A stretch of 25,233 bases of DNA from an uncultured Oscillospiraceae bacterium. Lineage in GTDB: Bacteria; Bacillota; Clostridia; Oscillospirales; Ruminococcaceae. Positions 1 to 7,329 of the stretch are shown here, piece by piece (position 1 is the first letter of the stretch; every line of letters starts with the position of its first letter). The notes beneath the pieces are model-generated. The model saw nothing but the letters and a program-made list of their open reading frames with translations, ran no database searches and was not told the DNA's origin. The position numbers were made by a program, and so were the translations under genes. The stretch lies in contig CAJTSP010000026.1 of assembly GCA_910578965.1 (NCBI GenBank), forward strand, positions 1 through 25,233, read 5' to 3'.

Positions 1-340
1 GGGCGGGGGATGCAGCGGGCCCCTCGCCCTGCCCCGGGGCAGGGGCGCTTTCGGCCTCGTTTTGCCCCGGTACGGCGGAGGGTTCGGGCAAGGCCGGGGG
101 CGTGCTTTGGGCCTCGCCGGCTGCGGCGGCCGGAGGTGCGGCATCCTCCTGCGTGCCGGCCTGCCGCAAAGCGCGCAGTGCGGCGCTGGCCGCAGCGGAG
201 GGGTTTGCCAAAAAGCTGCCGGCGGCCAGCGCCGCGCCGCCCAGGTCCTCCGGGCGCAGCGCCTGCCGTGCGCAGAGGCAGAGTACGCCGGCAACCGCCG
301 CTGCCAAAAGCGCCCCTGCTGCGCGCCGCCCCTTTGTCAT
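1..340 (-). CDS. spoIIP: Stage II sporulation protein P, N-terminal part (cut by window edge)
   Basis: SpoIIP is a membrane-anchored cell-wall hydrolase that acts with SpoIID and SpoIIM during engulfment of the forespore. Only about the first 113 codons are inside the window and the reading frame stays open to base 1. The ATG at 340 has a GGGAGG ribosome binding site 8 bases upstream. The protein begins MTKGRR, followed by a hydrophobic Ala/Leu/Val-rich segment (about residues 7-25) that fits an N-terminal membrane anchor, then an Ala/Pro/Glu-rich low-complexity linker. The catalytic domain would lie outside the window. The name rests mainly on position: spoIIP commonly follows gpr in Firmicutes, and this gene lies 141 bases downstream of gpr on the same strand. 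Another short membrane protein remains possible. Confidence 0.55.
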   Translation of the reverse strand, partial: MTKGRRAAGALLAAAVAGVLCLCARQALRPEDLGGAALAAGSFLANPSAAASAALRALRQAGTQEDAAPPAAAAGEAQSTPPALPEPSAVPGQNEAESAPAPGQGEGPAASPA

Positions 341-481
341 CCCGTTCGCCTCCCGCCCCTGCCCGGACCGACCGATCCGGCTCTTACAAGGATATGCGGG
401 CAGAGGGTACGGGTATGCGGGGAGTAGGCTCGGCTTTTGCGGGGGCAGGCCGGGAGGGATAGGTGCGGCTGCCCCGGCCCT

Positions 482-1285
482 TTAGCTGGCCAGGTAGCCG
501 ATCTCCGGGATGGTGAGCCGCTGCTGCAGGGCCTTGTTGATGGCCAGCGCCAGCAGGCTTGCGCCCTTGCGCACCACCCCGTCGAGGTCCCGTGGGGTGA
601 GCACCAGCCCCCGGTCGCCGCAGAGCTCTTCCGCCTCCATCATGGTGGGCAGCCCCACCGCCAGTACCGGCGCGCCAATGGTTTCCCGGGTAATACATTT
701 GCCGCTCTCGGGCCGCATAGGCGAAAGCCCGGTATCGGTAAGCTGTACCGTGCGGCCAAGCCGGGCCGGCTCGCTGCTGGACAGGCTGTCCACGCACAGC
801 ACTGCCGCCGGGCGCATGCTGCGCACCAGCCCGGCCAGCAGTTGGATAAGGGGGATGCCGGTTGCGCCGGATACCCCGGGCGCAATGGACGCCACCTCCC
901 GCAGGCCGAGGCTCGCCGCAGGGGAGTGCGGCGCGATGTTGCGGGTTACCAGAATCTGCGCGGCAGTGCGGGGGCCGAGCGCGTCCGCCGTAACCCTGCG
1001 GTTGCCCACCCCCACCACCAGCACCGGCCCGGCGGGCGGCAAAAGGCCGCGCAGCTCGGATGCAATGGCTGCGATGTACCGCTCATCCTTTTCGTCCAGC
1101 ACCGCTACGCTGGGCAGGCCAAGAGTAACATACCGGCCCATCGGCCGGGCAAGCCCCGGCCGGGTAACCTGCACCCGGGTGAGGGTGATGGCCCCGCTGC
1201 GGCTGGTGGAAAGGCGGACACCCGCCGGTACCGTGCCCTGGCTTTTGCCGTAAATCTCGTCTGCAATATCGGTGTAAACCGCCAT
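482..1285 (-). CDS. gpr: Germination protease Gpr (spore endopeptidase, family A25)
   Basis: Gpr degrades the small acid-soluble proteins that coat spore DNA, early in germination. The 267-residue product has the family landmarks: an N-terminal YTDIADE stretch matching the usual RTDLAxE, then VGVGNRRVTADALGP (residues 91-105), SIAPGVSGATG (133-143), CVDSLSS (164-170), QLTDTGLSP (181-189) and VLAVGLPT (207-214). Asp101 and Asp166 correspond to the two aspartates proposed as catalytic in family A25. The ATG at 1285 is chosen because AAAGGAG lies just upstream; the frame stays open further but has no start with a comparable site. At 267 residues it is shorter than the Bacillus enzymes (about 370) and has almost nothing before the YTDIADE motif, so any propeptide must be very short. 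It is divergent from rpsT and precedes spoIIP, the conserved Firmicute order. Confidence 0.93.
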   Translation of the reverse strand: MAVYTDIADEIYGKSQGTVPAGVRLSTSRSGAITLTRVQVTRPGLARPMGRYVTLGLPSVAVLDEKDERYIAAIASELRGLLPPAGPVLVVGVGNRRVTADALGPRTAAQILVTRNIAPHSPAASLGLREVASIAPGVSGATGIPLIQLLAGLVRSMRPAAVLCVDSLSSSEPARLGRTVQLTDTGLSPMRPESGKCITRETIGAPVLAVGLPTMMEAEELCGDRGLVLTPRDLDGVVRKGASLLALAINKALQQRLTIPEIGYLAS

Positions 1286-1625
1286 CTGCTTTCGCTCCTT
1301 TGCCGTGTTTTGTCCCTGCGCCCCCTTGGGCCGGGCAGGCGCCCAAAACGCCTTAACCCAGGGGGCAGGCGCCCTTTTGCCCGCTTTGCAAAGCGGCGCC
1401 CGCTCTGCGGGCCCGCCTGGCACGCGCCTGTCGCGGCTCCATCGCGGATATCCTGCCGAAGGCGCTTGCTGCGCGTGCTGTTTTGATTCTTGCCCACCCT
1501 GCGTCCCTGCAATCATATACGGGCGCCGCATACGCCAAAAACCGCCCTTATCCCTTTGGCAAAAGGAAGCAATCCGCTGCGGGGCCCGGTGCACGGCGTT
1601 TGGGGCGGCTTTTTGCAAAAAAAGC
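1286..1625. other. Gene-free spacer between gpr and rpsT with strong palindromes
   Basis: I see no convincing gene in these 340 bases. Open frames here lack ribosome binding sites and resemble no protein family. The spacer holds a perfect 16-base palindrome at 1381-1396 (CCGCTTTGCAAAGCGG) followed at once by a hairpin at 1398-1412 (GCCCGC, TCT, GCGGGC). The 10-mer GCAGGCGCCC occurs twice, around 1336 and 1365. On the minus strand this would be upstream of gpr, where a sigma-G promoter is expected, but I could not place one. Confidence 0.5.
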
Positions 1626-1654
1626 TTGCACAGCGGCAAAGAATGTGCTATTAT
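1626..1654 (+). promoter_or_regulatory. rpsT promoter
   Basis: TTGCAC (1626-1631), a 17-base spacer and TATTAT (1649-1654). It lies 39 bases before the rpsT ATG, giving a leader of about 30 bases that contains AAGGAGGTGG. Confidence 0.8.
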
Positions 1655-1692
1655 AAAGTGCACTGTTCTGGGGATTTAAGGAGGTGGTACGA

Positions 1693-1959
1693 ATGCCGAA
1701 TATCAAATCGCAAAAGGACCGGGTCGTTCAGGCCAAAAAGGAGACCCTGCACAACAAGGCGATCAAGTCTAACCTGAAAACAGTCGTCAAAAAGGCAGAC
1801 GCTGCCATCGCGGGCAACGCTGCCGATCGGGACGCTGCCATCAAGGCTGCTGTTTCTGCCATTGACAAGGCGCAGGCCAAGGGCGTGTTGCACAAGAACA
1901 CCGCTTCCCGCAAGGTAAGCCGTATGGCGCGCCGCGCCAACAAGGCCGCCCAGGCGTAA
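1693..1959 (+). CDS. rpsT: 30S ribosomal protein S20
   Basis: S20 binds 16S rRNA early in small-subunit assembly. The 88-residue protein starts MPNIKSQKDRV and is rich in Lys, Arg and Ala, with the family's NKAIKSNLKT and a C-terminal segment (KGVLHKNTASRKVSRMARR, about residues 63-81). The length is typical for S20. The start is the ATG at 1693, preceded by AAGGAGGTGG; an in-frame GTG nine bases upstream sits inside that ribosome binding site and is rejected. The gene is single, with its own consensus promoter and a strong terminator immediately after it. Its position divergent from gpr is conserved in Firmicutes. Confidence 0.97.
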   Translation: MPNIKSQKDRVVQAKKETLHNKAIKSNLKTVVKKADAAIAGNAADRDAAIKAAVSAIDKAQAKGVLHKNTASRKVSRMARRANKAAQA

Positions 1960-1989
1960 ACGGCAGGCCTTTTGACAACCGAATGCACG

Positions 1990-2020
1990 AAGGGCCGCCC
2001 CAGCCGGGGCGGCCCTTTTT
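1990..2020 (+). terminator. rpsT rho-independent terminator
   Basis: A perfect 12-base stem (1990-2001 with 2006-2017), a four-base AGCC loop, then a T run to 2020. Confidence 0.93.
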
Positions 2021-2107
2021 GCATATCCCTTGCGCAGGCTTGGGGGATGGTTTTTTGAGGCCCGGCTTTGCGCGCAGCCTTGGAAAAAACCGCGGCCCTC
2101 GCCTGCT

Positions 2108-2707
2108 TTACTCCGCCCCGCCGGCCTGCGGGCTGAAAACCCCGCTCTGCAGGACGTCCTGCAAAAGGGCCTTGGCGCTGGCGCGGATCTGGGCCGAGCG
2201 GCAATGGTCGGCGTGGCATTGGTTGACATAGCTCCACAGGCCGTTGCACAAAAAGGCGGTAACATGAGACACCGGGTACCGCAGCCTCACGCCGGCCCGC
2301 TCCTTTTCTACATATTCGCTTACCTGCTTGATGAGGTATTTGTAGAGCGAAAAATACAAAAAAGGGCTTTTTTCGGGGGTGGCGCAGGCAAACAGCTCGC
2401 TGTGGGCCTCATAGAGGTTGAGGATACAGTCCAGCAGGTTACAGTAGCTAACTACCGCCGCCTTTTGGGGGTTGTTTTTTTGCTGCAGGGCGCGGTACTC
2501 CTCGGTAACCAGCCGGGTCATGCCCGCAAAGACCTCCTCGGCCACCTCGTACTTATCGCTGTAATGGGTATAAAAGGTGACCCGGCTGGTAGATGCCTCG
2601 GCGCACAGCTCGGTAACGGTAATCTGCTCAAACGGCCTTTGCGCCAGCAGGCGCACCAGGGCCTGCTGGATGTTCTGCCTGGTTTTGCGGATGCGTTTGT
2701 CTTCCAT
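2108..2707 (-). CDS. TetR/AcrR family transcriptional regulator
   Basis: The 199-residue protein begins MEDKRIRKTRQNIQ and has an N-terminal TetR helix-turn-helix (about residues 9-55). The recognition part reads ITVTELCAEASTSRVTFYTHYSDK, the usual layout with Phe-Tyr followed by Tyr/His. The rest is helical ligand-binding domain with no family I can name. The ATG at 2707 is chosen because the TetR fold starts there and an AAAGGG site precedes it. The longer frame to 2887 reads back through the promoter region. The gene is divergent from a DegV gene, and their promoters overlap at the -10 elements, so it probably represses itself and the DegV gene. The inducer is unknown. Confidence 0.88.
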   Translation of the reverse strand: MEDKRIRKTRQNIQQALVRLLAQRPFEQITVTELCAEASTSRVTFYTHYSDKYEVAEEVFAGMTRLVTEEYRALQQKNNPQKAAVVSYCNLLDCILNLYEAHSELFACATPEKSPFLYFSLYKYLIKQVSEYVEKERAGVRLRYPVSHVTAFLCNGLWSYVNQCHADHCRSAQIRASAKALLQDVLQSGVFSPQAGGAE

Positions 2708-2749
2708 GTGCGATCGGCCCTTTTTGTTCAAATTATTTTTCGGCAGGAC

Positions 2750-2778
2750 TTGAAATCCCTCTATAAAACCAATATTAT
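2750..2778 (+). promoter_or_regulatory. degV promoter, overlapping the tetR promoter
   Basis: TTGAAA (2750-2755), a 17-base spacer and TATTAT (2773-2778) on the plus strand. The leader to the DegV start would be about 130 bases. Confidence 0.7.
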
Positions 2779-2805
2779 TATAACGGTCGTACAAGTAACT
2801 GTCAA
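2777..2805 (-). promoter_or_regulatory. tetR promoter (perfect consensus)
   Basis: On the minus strand, TTGACA (2800-2805), a 17-base spacer and TATAAT (2777-2782). Both hexamers match the sigma-A consensus exactly. The -10 shares two bases with the -10 of the oppositely directed degV promoter. Confidence 0.85.
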
Positions 2806-2913
2806 TCGACCCATCCATTCCATCACAGGGGCGCCCCGTCCCGCACGGGAGGCCGGGCCGTCTGGACCGGGCGTGCGCTCCGTTCATTACTGCATGCAGG
2901 GGAGGCCTTTTTG

Positions 2914-3801
2914 ATGCCGGAGTATGTTTTGAGCTGTTGTTCCACGGCGGATCTTTCGGCGGAGCATTTTGCCGCGCGTGACATCCAGTATGTCTGCTTC
3001 CACTTTTCGATGGACGGCCGCCGTTATTCGGACGACCTGGGCCGGTCCATCCCGTTTGACGAGTTTTACAGCAGGATGTCCGCCGGGGCGGACACCAAAA
3101 CCAGCCAGGTGAGTACGGGCGAATATATAGAATATTTTACCCCGTTTTTGCAGGCAGGCAAGGACATCCTGCATCTCTGCCTTTCCAGCGGGATCAGCGG
3201 GTCGTACAATTCGGCCTGCCTTGCCCGGGACGAGCTCAAGGAGGCCTTTCCCGGCCGCAGGGTGCTGATTGTGGATTCCCGCGCGGCCTCGAGCGGTTAC
3301 GGCCTTTTGATGGACAAGCTGGCCGATTTGCGGGACGAGGGGATGAGCCTGGACGAGCTGTACGCCTGGGCCGAGGCCAACCGGTTGCGGCTGCACCACT
3401 GGTTTTTTTCCAGCGACCTTACCTTTTTTATTAAGGGGGGGAGAGTATCTAAAACCTCCGGTATGGTGGGCACCCTGCTGGGCATCTGCCCGCTGCTGAA
3501 TGTGGACAACCTGGGCCGGCTGATCCCCCGGGCCAAGATCCGCTCCAAGAAAAAGGTGATCGAGGAGATCGTGCGCCGGATGGAGGAGCACGCCGAGGGC
3601 GGGCTGGACTACGCGGGCAAATGCTACATCAGCCAGTCGGCCTGCCAGGAGGACGCCCGCGCCGTGGCCGACCTGGTGGAGGCGCGGTTTCCCAAGCTGA
3701 ACGGCAAGGTGGAAATCAACTGGATCGGCACCACCATCGGCAGCCACACCGGTCCCGGTACCGTGGCCCTCTTTTTCTGGGGCGGCGAGCGGGTGGACTG
3801 A
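2914..3801 (+). CDS. DegV family fatty-acid-binding protein
   Basis: DegV (FakB-type) proteins bind a fatty acid in a two-domain fold and, with the kinase FakA, can present it for phosphorylation. The 295-residue protein has the family marks: an N-terminal strand with CCSTADLS, TSQVS at residues 63-67, SSGISGSYNSA at 91-101, the VDSRAASSGYG segment, FFIKGGRVS and the C-terminal HTGPGTVALFFWG. The length fits a complete DegV protein. The ATG at 2914 has AGGGGAGG eight bases upstream. It is divergent from a TetR gene that probably controls it, so lipid- or surfactant-responsive expression is plausible but not shown. No fakA is visible in the window. Confidence 0.92.
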   Translation: MPEYVLSCCSTADLSAEHFAARDIQYVCFHFSMDGRRYSDDLGRSIPFDEFYSRMSAGADTKTSQVSTGEYIEYFTPFLQAGKDILHLCLSSGISGSYNSACLARDELKEAFPGRRVLIVDSRAASSGYGLLMDKLADLRDEGMSLDELYAWAEANRLRLHHWFFSSDLTFFIKGGRVSKTSGMVGTLLGICPLLNVDNLGRLIPRAKIRSKKKVIEEIVRRMEEHAEGGLDYAGKCYISQSACQEDARAVADLVEARFPKLNGKVEINWIGTTIGSHTGPGTVALFFWGGERVD

Positions 3802-3895
3802 GCGGACATCGCCGAGCTTTGGGGGCAGGACGCCCCGGTGCCCCGGGCTGCCCCGTCCGGCCCTGCGGCCCCTTCCGTATAACCGTTTGGCACAG

Positions 3896-3933
3896 CGCCC
3901 GCGCATCCCTTTTGGGGATGCGCGGGCGTTTTT
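3896..3933 (+). terminator. Terminator after the DegV gene
   Basis: A perfect 14-base stem (3896-3909 with 3915-3928), five-base loop and five T residues. It ends transcription about 95 bases beyond the DegV stop. Confidence 0.92.
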
Positions 3934-4011
3934 GTGCGTTTGCGTAAGGCCGGCAGCGGGCCAGGCAAAAGGCTGGCGCTCCGGGGAGGGGGCTTTGCAG
4001 CGTCCGGCGGG

Positions 4012-4242
4012 TTACGGATCCTCAAACAGCCGGGCCTCCGGCACATCCAGCACCTCGGCGATGGCAAACAGGGTCTCCATCGAGACGCCGAATGCACGGG
4101 TAGGGCTTTCGATCTTGGCCAGATAAGACCACGAGATGCCCACCCGCTCCGCAAAGGCCTCCTGGGTCATGCCGCGCAGCTTGCGGTAATACTGTACCCT
4201 CAGGCCAAAACGGATATATTTCTGTTCGTACTTCGTCTGCAT
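4012..4242 (-). CDS. Small XRE-family (Cro/CI-like) DNA-binding protein
   Basis: This 76-residue protein is nearly all one HTH_3 domain: an RVQYYRKLRGMTQEAFAERVG segment followed by ISWSYLAKIESP and a last helix reading METLFAIAEVLDVPEARLF. This layout matches stand-alone XRE regulators. The ATG at 4242 is preferred over an in-frame GTG at 4251 because AGAGGG lies eight bases before the ATG and overlaps the GTG. It is divergent from the DUF6809-like gene. An inverted repeat (ATAGC, 8 bases, GCTAT) sits between them and touches both promoters, suggesting self-regulation and control of the neighbour. Confidence 0.88.
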   Translation of the reverse strand: MQTKYEQKYIRFGLRVQYYRKLRGMTQEAFAERVGISWSYLAKIESPTRAFGVSMETLFAIAEVLDVPEARLFEDP

Positions 4243-4285
4243 GTTTATCACCCTCTAATAAGGGTAGCATGCCCCGCAGCGGTGA

Positions 4286-4315
4286 TTTATAGCCTTTACT
4301 TGCTATTTATGGCAA
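4286..4315 (-). promoter_or_regulatory. Promoter of the XRE gene
   Basis: On the minus strand TTGCCA (4310-4315), an 18-base spacer and TATAAA (4286-4291). Confidence 0.6.
4289..4306. promoter_or_regulatory. Candidate XRE operator (inverted repeat)
   Basis: ATAGC (4289-4293), eight bases, GCTAT (4302-4306). It overlaps the -10 of the leftward promoter and the -35 of the rightward promoter. The assignment is inference from position and symmetry. Confidence 0.4.
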
Positions 4316-4329
4316 TCAAATGATATAAT
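4300..4329 (+). promoter_or_regulatory. Promoter of the DUF6809-like gene
   Basis: TTGCTA (4300-4305), an 18-base spacer and TATAAT (4324-4329), 35 bases before the ATG at 4365. Confidence 0.65.
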
Positions 4330-4364
4330 TCAGCACATGAAGTACCGGAAAAGGAGGCCGTCGT

Positions 4365-4634
4365 ATGAAAGCCCCAGGCATTGCCGAGCGCCTGTTTGAG
4401 GATACCGTCTACAATCGCCCGCACCCGCCCCTTACCGAGGCCTCGCGGGAGCGGTGGGCCCTTGTGGAGGCGCTGCAGGCCCGGCTGTGCACCGCCCCGC
4501 CCAACGAAACGGCCGCCTTGCTGGCCGAGCTGATGCAGGCGATGGAGCTTTATCACACCTACGAAAAACGGGACGCCTTTGTGCTGGGCTTTAAGGCCGG
4601 CGGGCAGGCCATGCGGCAGATGCTGGAGCAATAG
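4365..4634 (+). CDS. Small DUF6809-like protein
   Basis: This 89-residue soluble, acidic, helical protein has no signal peptide or membrane segment. The arrangement of an N-terminal ERLFEDTVYNRP segment and a C-terminal KRDAFVLGFKAGGQAMRQML helix resembles the DUF6809 family, which is common in Clostridia and has no known function. I recognise it from pattern only. An AAGGAGG site precedes the ATG. It has its own promoter overlapping that of the XRE gene, so the two form a small regulator/target pair. It has no homology to a toxin that I can see, so calling the pair a toxin-antitoxin system would be speculation. Confidence 0.7.
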   Translation: MKAPGIAERLFEDTVYNRPHPPLTEASRERWALVEALQARLCTAPPNETAALLAELMQAMELYHTYEKRDAFVLGFKAGGQAMRQMLEQ

Positions 4635-4753
4635 CGCGGTTTCGGGCGCCGTTGGGGGCAGGGCCCCGGGCGGCATAAAACCGGCCTTTTCCCTGTATCC
4701 CGTTTCGGCCGGCCCGGGCAGGGCTTGGGGCTACCGCAGGCCCCGCTGCCGGC

Positions 4754-4783
4754 TTGACAAGCTTTGCGGGGATGGAGTAAACT
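4754..4783 (+). promoter_or_regulatory. Probable asnS promoter
   Basis: TTGACA (4754-4759), an 18-base spacer and TAAACT (4778-4783). The leader to the asnS ATG is about 85 bases. I see no T-box specifier or AGGGUGGNACCGCG-type motif in it. Confidence 0.55.
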
Positions 4784-4874
4784 GTTTGCCAGCGGGTAAA
4801 GGCAGGATTATGGGCTTTTGCCTGCTGTTTAGGGGCGGCCCGCCATTTTTGACAGGGCAAAAGGGAGGATTTGT

Positions 4875-6260
4875 ATGGAACGGACGGTTATCAAAAGCCT
4901 GTTTGCGGCCCCGCCGGCCGACGGTACCCCCGTTACGGTGTACGGCTGGGCCCGCACGGTGCGGGATTCTAAAAATATTGGGTTCATCGAGCTGTCAGAC
5001 GGAAGCTGCTTCAAAAACCTCCAGGTGGTTTTTGAAGCTGGTACAATCGGCAATTACAAGGAGGTGGCCAAGGCTGGCGTCGGCTCCAGCATGCGGGTAC
5101 ACGGCAGGCTGGTACTTACCCCCGGCGCCCGCCAGCCCTTTGAGCTAAATGCTGCCTCGGTTGAGCTGCTACAACTCTGCCCGCCCGAGTATCCTCTGCA
5201 AAAAAAGCGCCACAGTGTTGAGTTTTTGCGCACTATGCCGCACCTGCGTCCTCGTACCAACACCTTTGCGGCAGCTTTCCGGGTGCGCAGCGCGGCCAGC
5301 TTTGCCATCCACAGGTTTTTTCAGGAGCAGGGCTTTGTGTATGTGCACACCCCTCTCATTACCGGGTCGGACTGCGAGGGCGCGGGCGAGATGTTCCGGG
5401 TAACCGCTCTGGACGCCGCCAACCCGCCCCGCACCCCAGACGGCGCGGTGGATTTTTCGCAGGATTTTTTTGGCCGTGCCACCAACCTGACCGTTTCCGG
5501 CCAGTTGGAGGGGGAGGCAATGGCTCTGGCCTTTGGCAAAATCTATACCTTTGGGCCGACCTTCCGGGCCGAAAATTCCAACACCCCGCGCCATGCGGCC
5601 GAGTTCTGGATGGTTGAGCCCGAGATGGCGTTTGCCGACCTTGGCGATTATATGGACACTGCGGAGGCGATGGTCAAGGCGGTGATCCGGTATGTGCTGG
5701 ACGCCTGCCCGGATGAGATCGCCTTCTTCAACCAGTTCTTCGACAAGGGCCTGGCCGAGCGGCTGAACGCTCTGGCCGAGGCCGAGTTTGCACGGGTGAG
5801 CTATACCGACGCGGTAAATATCCTACGGGAGCACAACGACGCTTTCCAGTATAAGGTAAGCTGGGGGGTGGACCTGCAGACCGAGCACGAGCGGTACCTT
5901 ACCGAGCAAATCTATCACAAGCCGGTGTTTGTAACCGACTATCCCAAGGAGATCAAGAGCTTTTATATGCGCCAGAACCCAGACGGCAAAACCGTTGCGG
6001 CGGCCGACATGCTGGTACCCGGGGTGGGCGAGCTGATCGGCGGCAGCCAGCGCGAGGAACGGCTGGAGGTATTGGCCGCCCGGATGGCCGAGCTGGGCAT
6101 GGATGCCTCCGACTACCAGTGGTATCTCGACCTGCGCCGGTTTGGCTCGGCCCCTCATGCCGGCTTTGGTCTGGGCCTTGAGCGGCTCATTATGTACCTC
6201 ACCGCCATCCCCAACATCCGGGATGTGCTGCCTTTTCCCCGCACGGCGGGCGGGTTTTGA
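4875..6260 (+). CDS. asnS: Asparagine--tRNA ligase
   Basis: AsnRS charges tRNA-Asn with asparagine using ATP. The 461-residue protein has the class IIb layout. An N-terminal OB-fold anticodon-binding domain (about residues 18-105, VTVYGWARTVRDSKNIGFIEL) is followed by the catalytic core. Motif 2 is at about residues 226-245 with the TFRAENSNTPRH signature, and motif 3 at about 430-437 (GFGLGLER). The length is normal. The ATG has AAGGGAGGA seven bases upstream. Motif 2 with the N-S-N-T-x-R-H run and the overall length favour AsnRS over AspRS. A tRNA-Asn gene lies about 16 kb away in the same window, but the two do not look co-regulated. The gene is monocistronic, ending in a bidirectional-looking hairpin. 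Confidence 0.95.
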   Translation: MERTVIKSLFAAPPADGTPVTVYGWARTVRDSKNIGFIELSDGSCFKNLQVVFEAGTIGNYKEVAKAGVGSSMRVHGRLVLTPGARQPFELNAASVELLQLCPPEYPLQKKRHSVEFLRTMPHLRPRTNTFAAAFRVRSAASFAIHRFFQEQGFVYVHTPLITGSDCEGAGEMFRVTALDAANPPRTPDGAVDFSQDFFGRATNLTVSGQLEGEAMALAFGKIYTFGPTFRAENSNTPRHAAEFWMVEPEMAFADLGDYMDTAEAMVKAVIRYVLDACPDEIAFFNQFFDKGLAERLNALAEAEFARVSYTDAVNILREHNDAFQYKVSWGVDLQTEHERYLTEQIYHKPVFVTDYPKEIKSFYMRQNPDGKTVAAADMLVPGVGELIGGSQREERLEVLAARMAELGMDASDYQWYLDLRRFGSAPHAGFGLGLERLIMYLTAIPNIRDVLPFPRTAGGF

Positions 6261-6300
6261 GCCCTTGGCGACGCATTGCATGCAGGCAAAAAGGAGAAAA

Positions 6301-6346
6301 AGCACCCGGCAGGCTGGGGATCCAGCTTGCCGGATGCTTTTATTTT
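6301..6346 (+). terminator. asnS terminator, possibly shared with mntP
   Basis: A 17-base stem (6301-6317 with 6322-6338) with one mismatch and one G-T pair, loop GGAT, then TTTTATTTT. The other strand is followed by a T-rich stretch too, so it could also stop leftward transcription from mntP. Confidence 0.8.
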
Positions 6347-6448
6347 GGGGAAAGGCAAGGGCGGGTATGCGCCTGCCGGGTCCGCAGCATAGGGGGCGGC
6401 ATCTCGCGGGCGTTTGGGGCAGAGGGCCCGGCCTGGGCCTGCCGCCGT

Positions 6449-7018
6449 TCAGCCCAGCAGGCCCAGGTGCTCAAGTAGCACCTTGCAGCCCATCGCAATC
6501 AGCAAAATACCGCCCGCCAGCCCGGCCCGGCGGCCGCCGCGCGCGCCGAACCGGCTCCCAGCCCAGGCCCCCGCCGCGCTCAAAGCAAAGGTGACCAGGC
6601 CGATCATGCCGGCCGCCCGGAAAATGTTTACCTGCAAAAAGGCAAAGGTAATCCCCACCGCCAGCGCATCGATGCTGGTGGCTACCGCCAGCGGCAGCAT
6701 GGCCGCCGGGCCAAAGCCTGCCGAGGCGGCATCGGCTTCCCCGCCGCCAAAAACGGCCTCCCGTACCATGTTGGCCCCGATAAGCCCCAAAAGGAAAAAG
6801 GCGGCCCAGTGGTCGATACGCTCGATCAGCCCCGCAAAGCGCACTCCCAGCGCAAAGCCGGCCAGCGGCATCAGTGCCTGAAAGCCGCCAAACCACAGAC
6901 CTGCCCGCAGGGCGCCCCCCGGCCCGCACCGGCCGGCCGAAAGCCCCTTGCACACCGATACCGCAAATGCGTCCATCGAGAGCGCCAGCGCAATGACAAA
7001 CAGTTCCCACAGCCGCAT
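6449..7018 (-). CDS. mntP: Putative manganese efflux pump MntP
   Basis: MntP exports Mn(II) and protects cells from manganese overload. The 189-residue protein is very hydrophobic, with six predicted membrane segments and the internal duplication typical of the family: ALALSMDAFAVSVCKG near the N-terminus and AVATSIDALAVGITFAFL in the second half. The paired Asp residues in these two repeats are conserved in the family. The length matches E. coli MntP (188). The ATG at 7018 has a GGGGGG-type site nine bases upstream. I looked for the yybP-ykoY manganese riboswitch often found before such genes and saw none; the leader is only about 70 bases, with a GC-rich hairpin. Confidence 0.93.
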   Translation of the reverse strand: MRLWELFVIALALSMDAFAVSVCKGLSAGRCGPGGALRAGLWFGGFQALMPLAGFALGVRFAGLIERIDHWAAFFLLGLIGANMVREAVFGGGEADAASAGFGPAAMLPLAVATSIDALAVGITFAFLQVNIFRAAGMIGLVTFALSAAGAWAGSRFGARGGRRAGLAGGILLIAMGCKVLLEHLGLLG

Positions 7019-7044
7019 GCCTTAGAACCCCCCTTTTTGCCCGC

Positions 7045-7066
7045 GGCCGGCCTGCCCGGCCGGCGG
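7045..7066 (-). other. GC-rich hairpin in the mntP leader
   Basis: CCGGCC, a five-base loop and GGCCGG lie within a larger GC-rich stem, between the promoter and the ribosome binding site. The role is unknown; it is not followed by a T run. Confidence 0.4.
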
Positions 7067-7093
7067 GGCCTCGGTGATTTTTTGAATGGCTCC

Positions 7094-7102
7094 ATTGTAT
7101 CA
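7094..7102 (-). promoter_or_regulatory. mntP extended -10 promoter
   Basis: On the minus strand TGATACAAT, a TGN-extended -10 element, with no convincing -35 hexamer upstream. Confidence 0.45.
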
Positions 7103-7261
7103 TATTTTTATGCCCGCCGCCCGGCATTTTTTCAAAAAGGCCGGGAAACATCGCCTGGCAAAGGGTACACGGGGGCTGGGGGCAAGTGGCAGGGCAAGGA
7201 GCACTGATACAGCCGGCCCGCCAATATATGGGCTCTTGGCAAGGGATGCGGGCCTCCGCCC

Positions 7262-7290
7262 TTGCAAACCGGGAGGGGCGGTGTTATACT
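7262..7290 (+). promoter_or_regulatory. MATE gene promoter
   Basis: TTGCAA (7262-7267), a 17-base spacer and TATACT (7285-7290), 40 bases before the ATG. Confidence 0.75.
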
Positions 7291-7329
7291 GGGCGTGTTT
7301 GCTTTGCACAAAAAACGGGAGATGTTTTT

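Noticed and set aside
4784..4874. Possible T-box leader before asnS
   Set aside because: No specifier loop and no conserved T-box antiterminator sequence; the leader is too short.
7019..7103. Possible yybP-ykoY manganese riboswitch before mntP
   Set aside because: The leader is about 70 bases and lacks the conserved motif; only a simple GC-rich hairpin is present.
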